Below, piece by piece: positions 13,379 to 24,553 of a DNA stretch of 64,000 nucleotides (position 1 is its first letter; the number at the start of each line of letters is the position of its first letter). The stretch is taken from NCBI RefSeq assembly GCF_043641665.1, contig NC_092184.1, positions 17,705,108 to 17,769,107 on the forward strand, written 5' to 3'. This stretch comes from Enoplosus armatus (Eukaryota; Chordata; Actinopteri; Centrarchiformes; Enoplosidae). The translations under genes were made by a program, and so were the position numbers. Below the pieces are notes generated by a model. That model saw only the letters and a program-made list of their open reading frames with translations, was not told the origin of the DNA and made no database searches.

Positions 13379-14125
13379 CTGCAATAATGTACTAATGCTG
13401 AGGAAGATGAAGTATACAAAAAACAATATGGTAAAGGACCACACTATGGGATGGTTATGGCTTAATGGTAGCTAACCTACTGTGTAAAACAGATACTTTA
13501 CAAAGTCTCACAGACTAATCCGTTTTTCAAACCGTACTCATTTTAAGTGTTAGCATCTTCGAGGCTAGTTATTGTTGCATATCAGGTTCTAATTTCAGTT
13601 AAACCTAGCGTTAGTTACGTTTTAACCTAACACTTAATACATATTATAACTTTGTATTCTGCCGACCAAGACACTTAGAGACAGTCAAACTTTCGTCAAA
13701 CCACATGACAGTTCAAGTTTCCCGGTTCACTGTCAATGCAACTATAACTAATTGCCTTGCCTTAAAGGCTAAGTAACACGTAGCGTCTTTGTGGTGATGC
13801 GTCAGAGCAGTGCTATCAGTGCTGATATCGTTGCTAAACGGTTAGCTAATATCTTAAATGTGCTAGTGTTGAAACAACGTTAGCTTATAAAAGCAACATG
13901 CGTTCAGCATGTTTAAGCAGCTTCTTCTATTTGCATGCTAAAATAAAACAACGCTGATGTTATGGTGCAGCACTATAGCTAAGGAAATACTATAGGATGG
14001 TGAATAACATCAGCTAGCTAGCAGCTAACATTAGCTCACAGCCTCTGTTGATTTAAGTTAAGCATTTTAGCTAACTGGACGGACTTCAGCCCACTAGCGA
14101 ACTAATAGAAACCTTGGTTTCATAC

Positions 14126-14230
14126 CGTTTTGCCACCAAATGTTCTACTCTTCAGAGCTTTTGGTAACTTCATTAATGGAGTGAAGCTGTAGCAATCTGT
14201 TGCTCGTGTCTGTGTGTTCTCCAGGATTAT
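14126..14230 (-). other. dync2h1: dync2h1 noncoding 5' exon (approximate 5' end)
   Basis: A strong donor on the minus strand (AAACG|GTATG, exon edge at 14126) pairs with the TTGCAG acceptor that opens the first coding exon at 13378. This implies a 747-bp intron in the 5'UTR. The upstream end is not visible; it is placed between the donor and the X-box-like site at 14240-14255. I saw no clear TATA box. The intron is an inference from splice signals, not from transcripts. Confidence 0.5.
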
Positions 14231-14239
14231 GCTTGCGCG

Positions 14240-14255
14240 GTTACCAGGTAGCAAC
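14240..14255. promoter_or_regulatory. RFX X-box-like palindrome upstream of dync2h1
   Basis: The site reads GTTACC-AGGT-AGCAAC, two half-sites of the RFX X-box (GTTNCC and RGYAAC type). RFX factors activate ciliary and intraflagellar-transport genes, so an X-box just upstream of dync2h1 fits. The spacer here is 4 bp, longer than the 1-3 bp usually described, which lowers confidence. Confidence 0.5.
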
Positions 14256-14286
14256 TACGATTCATGGTACAGCGGAATTTGAAACC

Positions 14287-14313
14287 TACGCAATTTACTT
14301 ACGCAATTTACTT
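14287..14313. repeat. Tandem 13-bp repeat beside the dync2h1 promoter
   Basis: TACGCAATTTACT occurs twice head to tail, followed by TA. It lies about 30 bp upstream (relative to dync2h1) of the X-box-like site. Role unknown. Confidence 0.8.
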
Positions 14314-17300
14314 AGACGGGTGCAGAGCCGAGCCAGGTAGCTTCTGTTCTTTCGATCGCTTCAGCCGTATCTAAACTTCAATTTAAGTGTCTAAGTATAA
14401 GCCGTGACAGCGAGTCATTAATCATATTATTTATACCTGTGTTTTTCACAATGTGACATGTCAAAATGTCTGAAAGGGCTAAAAGTACGTCCATTCACAA
14501 TTGATAGCACAGAATTGACTGTCTCCTCTGTAATCATGTTAACCTACTGCGAGGGCCCTGGCGTCTGTGTGCATTGTTTACTATACTGGATTACCTGGCC
14601 CTAGGTTTGCTGTGGGGTCATTTATTTTAACACAATTTAATTTAGGAATATGGTCCATGTAAGAAACAACGGTCTTAACTTGAATTTGATATTGGGCCCC
14701 TCTTCAAGACAGGGCTTCAGTGTCAGATAATAAAGAAGGACCTACCTTAAGGCCTTTATCGTGTCAGTTGCTTTGTAAATAAATCTTCCAATATTGCAAA
14801 CAAGATAAAATTGATCAAATTGCCACAAAACAGAAAGAAATACTTGAAACGCCATTGAGCGGCAGCCTATGAATGCTATGTGTGTGTATTATTAGTATTT
14901 AGTTGCATGCATATAATTATTTGGGATTAATCCCTAGGTTAAACTGCACAATTCTCAATCTTGTGTCAGGAACTTTAAGATCAAGAACTAAGATTAATCA
15001 AAGCCTATGTAAAAAATAGCAAAACATTCATCCAGAAATCATTAAAAAACTGCATAGTCCATGAAGTATGCATAGTCACACACACGCTAAAAATATTTAG
15101 GGATTCCTTGACGTGTAAGTAGAGTTTCATTTCTGTCACTGACCTTATATAGATGGAAGGAAACTCTGTTGTCACGCTGTGTCCTCACACCCAACTGCAC
15201 GTTTCCAGAATATTTAAAGTTCTGGGAGATTAGTGGGGTCAGTATGGCCTTTATCTTCATTGTTGACCAGTAGGATTAACAATAACACTGGTAACAATAT
15301 CTCCTCTTATACATTTCGCAAAACAGCCCTGTGATCTATCAGTTGGTTACGATCCAATTTTGTGTGCAATCCAAGCTTCCCATATTTACTAAAGTAGTGA
15401 TATGCTCTACTAGGCCATAAAAAGCGACTGACTTTGACAAATCATAATAATTTTTACTATTTCTGGAGCACAAACACATTTAGACTGCTTTAGAGAGACA
15501 AGCAGATAGCTGATAGACAGTTACCAACTGCAGACTTTGCAGCATCATACAGAGTTTCATATTTTCTTGTAAAATTATTCTTTAACAGAGATTTTGTGCA
15601 TTTGCTTCAATTAAGGGGAGCACTTTTCAGATGGGAAGTTACAGCAGAAAGCTGGTAGTTGTTAAAATGAGATTAATCTTGACTTTCAAAATCCCCCTGA
15701 ATGATGAGAACTGATTTGTTTATTATCTATTTCGGGGATGTGGTTACAATCTCAGAGTCTTTCCTCCCACATATTGCCCACTGGCCAACACATTCCTGTT
15801 CACTAGCCCGAGGGTGTTTATGAGTCTACATTGTGGTATACAGAAGATCTTCTATAATGCCTTTTAATCTGTTTTGTAATACATATGCATGCGATTGATT
15901 TATATTTATATTTTGATTTTGTTGTGTTTTCTAGAGTGACTGAATGATAATTTCCCCTCTGATAAGAACTGATAATATTTGCAGTCTAATGACTCAAAAG
16001 GACACTAAAAAGTGTTAAATGGCTTAATAGTAATAATTGGGTTGAGTCATGGGCGAATGAGGAGGAGGCTCTCTCTGGGTAGTTTTCTCAAATGTATCAG
16101 GGACACACATGGAAAACCCCAGGAATTCCTTGCTTACCATTTCTTCCCTAAACTATGTAATTTTCAGGAATGGTACTAGCATTTCCCCCCAAACATTTGA
16201 TTTATGTTCTTATTATCCTCTATCCTTTTTTCTGCAGTCCAAAGGCATGTTGGCCAGGTGCAATAGACTTGTTTATGGAAATGTGTGTACCAATAACTGC
16301 TTGTCCCTGTTAGAGACTGTTGACCCTGCTTTGCACCCAGCTGGGTTAGACCCCTTCCCAACTGTAGCCACGGGTGTCTAATCTCGAAACATACGGTTTT
16401 GTTTTAAAACCACTTTTCCTTGACTTCAGTGGAAAGTATCATGAGGTCAATGAAAGCTGTAAAGGAGAACTTACAGAGAGCTAAGAAAAGACTACCAGAG
16501 TGCAAAGAGAATCTCACTGAGCTAACATGGGTGACTAAACATGCATTGTGGGTCAGAAACACTTTATTGTTTGATTAAAATAGTTGATACATTAGAGATT
16601 CTGTCCAGTTCTTACATCCAGGTTAGTTCAGTTAGCTGGGAACCTTACAAATTGTAGACTTTTTTAATGGCAATTAAGTGGGTAATATAAATGGATCGAC
16701 TATACTTATTCCAGCATTTGTCATTAGACATGGTGCTATAACAAAGCAATTGAAATACAGATGAAAAGCTGTTCTTTCAAATGTGGGAAAAGAACAAAGA
16801 ACAAAATTTGAATATGAAACTGTGGTTAGCGACAGAGGTGTTACGCTGTGGGAGTATACCATTTTTGAGAAAATAGCGCACCACCTGTTTCGAGAAACAA
16901 AATATCAAAGACAGGCCACTTCAACCCAAAAGCCACAGTTCACAGTAATCCATTGTACACTCAAACACACAAAAACTCACACAACACTGATCTTCATGTC
17001 TTTTCTCATGAGCAAACACACTCTATAAGATTATTTGTCTTTATAACAGCTTCGATCAGCTGTACAAGTAAAACATTTCTCTTCCAGCTGCCTGTTATGT
17101 CTGAGTCACATTTTAACCAGTGAAGACTATTTTACTTGTAGTGAGTAGAGAGTGTTTCCTTGTGGCTTATTTTACAGCAAGATAAGTCACGTCCAAAGTC
17201 TTCCCTCTCACTGAGCAGTCTTTACGAGTTACGCAGTTATATCAATTGTGACACATTCAAAAACACATCATGTCAAAAAACAAAGACAGCAGCAGAATTA

Positions 17301-17748
17301 TATGGATGCAACACTCTTGTTTTTGTCTTAGTAAATGTTTGTGATCTCTTCCAAAGAATGCATGTCACATGACCAGGTGAAACTGATTTAATGAGCATAC
17401 AGGGAAGTTGTTCAGCTTCCTTATGTCTTCTGTGCCGCATCATAAATGAAGTGAGCGCATACACACACACACACAATTCTGTGGAAGCCCTCTTCAAGCT
17501 GCTCAACAGTAAGTTATATATTCAAGTAAAATCTCAGCAAAACAAACATCAGCTACATGCAGTATTACTATATTATTACTAGTATCATTTGTTACTATTA
17601 TGTTGCATTAAAGATACAACAAGTTCTGTACAACTAAAAAAGGACTGTGTTGAGGTTGAGGGAAAGCTTTAGGTTTGGTTAAGGTTTACATTGTTCATCC
17701 TAGATTGCTGACTGTATGTGGTTTCAATAAAAAGGATTAAAAGTTCCA
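14314..17748. other. Intergenic space between dync2h1 and the CD80/86-like gene
   Basis: About 3.5 kb separates the two divergently transcribed genes. Open frames here are short and have no recognisable protein content. No long microsatellite or intact mobile element was seen. It should hold whatever distal control elements the two genes have. Confidence 0.7.
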
Positions 17749-17848
17749 AAAGTTCATACAGCTCCACCCATCAAGCTTACTTGCCAGTATGAGGAGGAAG
17801 TGGCTCACACTCTGTCTCTCAGATACACAGACAACACAAGACGGCAAC
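17749..17848 (+). promoter_or_regulatory. Proximal promoter / 5'UTR of the CD80/86-like gene with an ETS (PU.1-type) motif
   Basis: GAGGAAGTGG at 17794-17803 matches the PU.1/ETS core used in myeloid and B-cell genes, which suits an antigen-presenting-cell gene. The transcription start is unknown, so the motif may lie in the 5'UTR. The same bases are also readable as codons after the upstream in-frame ATG at 17789. An A/T-rich segment near 17,727 is the only TATA-like candidate. Confidence 0.35.
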
Positions 17849-20800
17849 ATGGTAAGAGCTTGTTTTTCCTCTTTCATGTCTCTTCTGATTTTTATTTTTG
17901 TGAGTAAGGCTATTATTATCTGTAATGTTGAAAGGAGGACTTTCAGACTAACTATGCATTAACATAGTTTTCTGTATGAAAGAAATACTAGAAACACCAT
18001 TGAGCAGAAACCCGTGAATACTATGTGCATGTGTATGTGTGTGTGTGTGTGTGTATTGTAGCAGGCAGCAGAAGTAGTAAACACAACAATAAAATATGTT
18101 TTAGTAAACTAACATCTGCATGCATGTCAGAAAATCTTTCTGGGCTCTGCGAGATTGACTATCTTACAGAATGAATGGTATGTGCAAATATTTGCTCCTT
18201 GACTAAAAGAATCTGGACAGTTACTCAGCTTTGTTTATTCAACAATATTTGGGACAAAGACAGAGAGTGAAGTGCGTGTTCACAGTGTCAATCAATGCTA
18301 CTTTGAAGACATGTATTTGCTGATTTCATACATGACTGGTTTAGTGAGATTTTTTTTAATCCCACAGCGGGGAAATTTACATGTCACAGCAGCAAAGACA
18401 GAAAGGTGAGGGAGGATATGTATACTACAGGAATGGGAATTGATCATGAAACAGTTATCTATCCAGTATATCATTTGTGGAGTCCTAAATGGTTGAAAAT
18501 AAGAAAGGAAATAGAAAGTAAGCTTGTGTTTTGTCTTTCTTGAAAGTGATAAGAGAAGCTTAAGCTGTGAAGCAATAGCAGCTAAATAAATAAACCTCAC
18601 CTGCCACAAGTGTTTCACCTTAATTTAACCAGTTTTACCCGGATAACTCCTTTCTATTTTTTACCCACATGAAGTATCACACTGCTTCCACATTAAAAAG
18701 ACATGAAACTCATGTGAGTGACTCTGGCAGCGTATCTGACAGCCAAAACCCAATGGCAGGCATGCGTTTGTTACGTCATGTGGGAATCCCCATACTAATA
18801 AAACCTCACTGTTTAAACATTTGATTACTACTATAACTGTTGTAGTGATTGTAATAGTAAACACAGCTTTACATAGGCTGATTCATAACACACAGTCAGT
18901 CACAACACAATGCTCTTTGCTTTGCCATTGCTATCTTAAGTTTACTTACTTGTATATATTGTATATTGTATTGTTATTAACGCATGTAGGTGTGCCATTA
19001 CCATGACCACAAAAAGATGTAAATCATTTGATGTAACAGTACATTAACTATAATGCCATATTACCAAGGAAGACCTGTCACCCCCATACATAAGTTAGGA
19101 GGACAAACAATTAGAAAAACTTTTCAATATAATGCAGTACGATATATTAAAACCACAAACTGTAGCCTCAAAAAATGCCATAGAATTCGCTCAACACCTC
19201 TCTGACACAATCTCAACAAAGAAAATCAACATAAGCTCTCACAAATGCAGTACTTAATGTAGAGATATTACATTAGGTTGGATAATTACTATATAATAGA
19301 TGCTGGTGTAACAAATAAAAGTCAAGGATATTGGGGAAAACTAAACCTCAATTAATACCGTAGAAGAATGATGAATGATGCCTGTTCATCTGCCTCATGA
19401 TGAATCAAGAATTCCATAGTTATTAATATATAATCCCTTTCACAATCTGGTATCACTTTTCCTGAAACTAAAGACACCATGTCCAGTACTTGAGGTAATC
19501 ATATGGCCCTTGGGAATTCCCTCAGATGTGGTTTCTGGTGAGGACAGAGACTGCTGCTTTAAGGTGTTTCCCATGGAAATCCTCTTTGTGTATAAAGGTT
19601 ACTTTTATAAGTACTCAATATTCAATGAATTTGTGTTTTTAATGCAAACTTTCAATACAAAGAACTTTTCTCAAAACAGAGTTAGAGGAGCCTATGTAGA
19701 CTGTACAGTACAGTATGTACAGTATGTACAGTATGAGTAAGGAGAGACCAAGACACAGTATGTCAATCTGTTACACCATAACCTACAACTAAAACAATTC
19801 ATATATTGTTTGCCACCTGGGGCTTTCCTGAGATTTGGGGTCTTGGTGGCTACAAGCTTATAAAAACAGTGTTTCTCCTTGAGGGAAAACCCTTTACACA
19901 CTACCACACAGAAATATGAACTAAATGCACTTGGTTTCTATAATACTACATACAAAATAATAGAAAAGTAGAAGGCACTGCCTTAAGTGTGAAGGCAGAT
20001 TCCCCCAGCAGGTACAGGAATACACCCCTCTGCACATCAACATAAACAGGCTTTCTCTGATACTTCTCTCTGGGACTTTCCTTTAGTTTGCTGCCTGTTG
20101 AAAACACTTGTGAATGTGTTCTTTCAGGAGGACAGAAATCATGTTCCTTCCTCATCACTGATTGTGAAGGGCCAGTCATATATTTCAGATAAGACTCCTT
20201 TTTGTTTGTGTTTAGATTGAAGTGTTCATGGTATGTTTTCTCACTAAACACAGATTCCACCTACAAGACCATTTTCAATAATCATTTTCAATGGATGTAC
20301 ATTTAAAGAAATCAAAATCAATTTTCTGGGGCTGGGGTGGTAGATTTATGAAAATCAGTCAGTCACCTGCTAATTTAGAGCAAATGACCCACTGGCCTTA
20401 TCTGATACAGAAAACACAAGTTTGATTTTTGCATGAACACTCACAAACTTGCCTTTTCAGTGGATTCCTGCCTGTTTAATGATACTATGTACTGATTTAA
20501 AAGATAATGTATTAAATGAAACGATAATCAATCCTAACACAGTGATCAACTTGTTTGTCTTTTTGACAGGCACCACGCTGCAACCCGCAGTTCCTGTAAG
20601 TACCCCTGCCATCTCTTATTACGTCATTATGGTTTTTAAAAGTCAGCAGTGGATGATACAATGCTGTGACACACTTGTAAACTATTTTGAAATAGTCTGC
20701 GCCCTGGCATCTTCCATGTTCACAGCGTTGGAGAATCAGGAAACAGCATGACCTGAACTTTAACTCTCATCAGCACTTTTGTATTTTTGTTTGGGTGGGG

Positions 20801-21766
20801 TGCCTTGGAGGCTTCCTATAGAACAGCCAGTGATGTAGTCATGGAAATCAGCATTACTGTGGTCCATGTGGGTGTCACTGTCAAGACAGTGAATACTTTC
20901 TGTTTCAAACACACTCTCCATTCAAAATGCTGGCAGCAGACCACAAAAGATTTGCCAGGAAACAACTAACTGAAACATACAAGTTTTATTATTACAGAGA
21001 TAACTAGTTTCTGCTGAGAATTCTAAGACTCAATGTTGCTTTGTTGCTGTTGTGATAAAGTCTTAAATTGTACTGCTACTGAAGTAATCCAGATGTTTAC
21101 AACATAACTCCAATGTAAAGCTGTAAACCTGACAATAACACAATCAGTTTGTGACCCTGCCTCACTCAGTGGGACTATTGCTGCCTGTGTCAAGGGTCAT
21201 CATCTGAATCCCAGGTGCTAAAAATGTATGTCAGCAACATAGACACTCAAAGAGCATGGATACTGAGAACTCTTAAACCCTTAAAATGACGTTTTAGGTG
21301 TTTTACTCGAAATTGAAGTAAACTCTAGGACAAACAATTGATATGAAGCACCTTATGAATCCACAGAGAAACTTACTCGCATATTCATACTGCTGGAGCT
21401 GGGTCTGTGGGGACTTCACCTTCATTACATCCCTGAGTGTTTGCTTGTTTTTGTAAAGGGAGAGGTGGCACAGTCATTTTAGCTTTAGAAAGAATGACGG
21501 TTGGTGACAGAGGAGAGCGAGTTCAGTCAGATTTGTGAACTGAACCACACGCTCACAGTATGTCTGGGCAGAGGGCCAGGGAAATTTGAAAGTATTGATT
21601 GTGCTGTGAGGACACAGTTTTTTTTATTGTGTGTATGTATCTCTTTGTGTTGCCTGGGTAACCATGTAAACAATTAATAATTCTTCCTCCTGTCTTCAAA
21701 GAAACCTAAAGCTTTCCCTCCGACTGCTGGCTGTTTTGAATATGATGTGGCACTCCTCTGTCACAG
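17849..21766 (+). CDS. cd80/86: CD80/86-like leader exons 1-3 with split initiator codon
   Basis: Exon 1 contributes only ATG, followed at once by GTAAGAGC. Exon 2 (26 nt) and exon 3 (65 nt) supply the rest of the leader, MAPRCNPQFLNL then KLSLRLLAVLNMMW, a basic then hydrophobic stretch fitting a signal peptide. After splicing, the context AACATGG has A at -3 and G at +4. A second ATG at 17789-17791 is in frame and would add 20 residues (beginning MRRKWLTLCLS) if transcription starts upstream of it. The cleavage site is not obvious; cleavage before the EVAAQ region is an inference. Confidence 0.75.
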
Positions 21767-24490
21767 GTGAGCAGTTCTGTCATATCACTGCATCAACAAC
21801 ACACCTGCATCTCGGTTTTACAGTGGTTTATCTAAATAATAACTCATGATGACTAGTGATATCACAGCAGTATGCATGGTCACACATGAATGAAGCAACA
21901 CCAAATGTATTGTAATACAAACCAGCAGTGTTGAAGCTCCAAATAAATGAAATAACTACATATAATGTGAGAGGTTCGCCGGCAGAGATGAACACGCTAA
22001 GAATTATCATCCAACTCTGCAACTTTTAGCTCATTGTTTTGGTTTTGAAGGAATAATTTAAAGGAATAAATTCACCTTCACCTTCACTAGTTGGTGAAGA
22101 AAGTGGAATATCTGGCAAGCTAAAGGCTTTTTTCTCAGGAATCAATCAAAACAGAGCTAAAGAGTTCATGAGGTGACCAAAAACACCCACACTCAAGTTG
22201 AAAAATTAACAGTAAAACCTTTAGCTGACTGTAACTTTCAATATTGTGACCTTTAGATCACGTAAAACATGAAAGGGACACTACTAGCTAAGTAATTTAC
22301 ACAAATAAGAAAGGGCAAAAAGGCTGAAGAGGAACTGAGACGAGTCTACTACGTCATAAAGTGGAGCTCTCAAAACAAAAACCCCTGACCTTCACATCCA
22401 CCCACAGTCTAAAGGAAGACCAGGTCACTGAATATTGCTTTTGTTGATTTCAAGTTTCAAATCATAAAAATGGCAAACCATTTTGTTTTTGACATGCAAC
22501 ATAACAAATCAGTGTTTTAGCTTGACTCAGTAATACTCCAAACAGCTTTGCCCCCCCCCCCCCCCCCCCCGCTTAATTTCCTTTCTGCTTTTCATATTAC
22601 ACTACATATATTAATTTTTTTCCATCCACACTTCCATTTAGGCAACTAGACATTCATGGTGCATTATTTGTATAATGTACTTAACAAAAATACTACCAAC
22701 GCAGACATTCAGAATATTTTTATGATATTCATTGCTGGAAATAGGCTTCCTGTGAAACTATTTGTTTCTGATTTTACACCAGGTCTCGCATTAATTTCTC
22801 CCTTAAGACAATTTCATTCTGTTTCATGAGAGGTCTCCCAGCATGCTCTGATCCTTTTCTCCGGCTTACTTATCTTTTCCAGAAGTTGCTGCTCAGATTC
22901 AGCTCACAGGGGAGGTTGGTGGAAATGTGACCTTCCGCTGCCCTGTTGCCAAACCAACGCCAATTAAATTGTTCTACCTTCAGAAGGGCCAGGTCTTCGT
23001 TAATGGATACTATGCATCAAAAAATATAGAAGACAAGGCATGGGAGAACACCAAATTGGATCGCAACAAAACAACTGTGCACATGAACAGTTTGAACATC
23101 TCGCATAGTGGTGACTATCAATGTCATATCATCAGTGACAGTCACACTCAACCTGCAACTGTCATACACCTCACTGTCACAGGTATGAGTGTGTCACAAT
23201 TAACATTCAAATATGTGTTTGATTGTTTAAGTTATGGGTTGATAGGAGTTTCTAACACTTTACAACACTGTGATGGAATAATACTGTATAGTATTCTGAA
23301 TTATGCACTTCTCTAGCGCCTTTCTAACACTGTGGGTGACAAATAGTCTTTCCACCTGAAATTGATTAGATGTAGGCAGAACATGTATATGTGAAAATCT
23401 GTCAAATTGAAAGATTATGGAAATCTTTTTTTTTTTTTGTTCTTCTGGAAGACCTGTTTCAAAAGCTAGAAATAAAGAGTTAGAAGTACATCATCAACAA
23501 AATCCTTGTGTGGGTTACCGCTTATCAAACAGCACAGACGTTTGAGCTATAGTGCTGCAGAGATTTTAACAACTGGGATGACAAAGGACAAAGTCAACGC
23601 CATGCTGGAGATACAAACCACCACCTGACAGTGCTCTTTTTTCTCTCTGTCTTCTAGCGAGCTACAGCAAACCTAAAGCCACAATGGACTGTAGAGATGG
23701 ACTTAGTTGCACGGTGACGTGTGCTTCACATGGGTACCCAGGCGACAAGATGATGTGGAACGTAACTGGGAGTCAGAAAGATGAAAGTTGGAAAGTTGTG
23801 AACCGCAGTGAAATGAACGATCCATACACCATGATGGTCAACAGCTCCAGCACTGCAAACTTCAACTGCTCCAATGGAGAGCTGAAGTTCAGCTGCTTTG
23901 TGGGCGACGTCACCTCAAACATGTTCTCAGTCTGTGAGTACTAAACTAAAAAAGACATAATGGTTTCTACTCCAAAATCTGTTTTATGCTTTCAGCCCCT
24001 GGGCAAGTTTTGGGAAGTGTGAAAGGCATAGGAAACTGCTCGACATAGATCCCCTTTGATTACTACTCGGAATGTGTGAGGGAAATTTACTTTTACGTTC
24101 TGTCAAGAAGAGTTTAGAGTGTTTCAGTGAAGAGACTTTTAAGCTCAAACAAGCTAGCTGCTCTGTGAGGATGTAAGTAGGCACAGTGGTGCTTTAAGCT
24201 TAAATGCTAATGCTAGCATTGACAACATACTCACAATGAAAATGCTAACATGCGGATGTTTAGCAGGTATAATGTTTACCATGTTCACCATCTTAGTTTA
24301 GCATGTTAGCATGCCAACATTTGCTAATTAGCAAATTCGTTCTAATTAATCGTCTGGGGACCATGAATATCTGTACATAATTTCATGTCAATCTGTCCAG
24401 ATTTATATTTTTTCAACAAATATAACAGAATAAAACCAACAATGAACTGATCCTACTAACAAGTATTTTTAAATACTGACTAGTGGGTCA

Positions 24491-24553
<63 letters not shown>

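Noticed and set aside
19946..20260. 104-codon minus-strand frame inside CD80/86-like intron 1
   Set aside because: No family resemblance or start context, and no splice partners on that strand.
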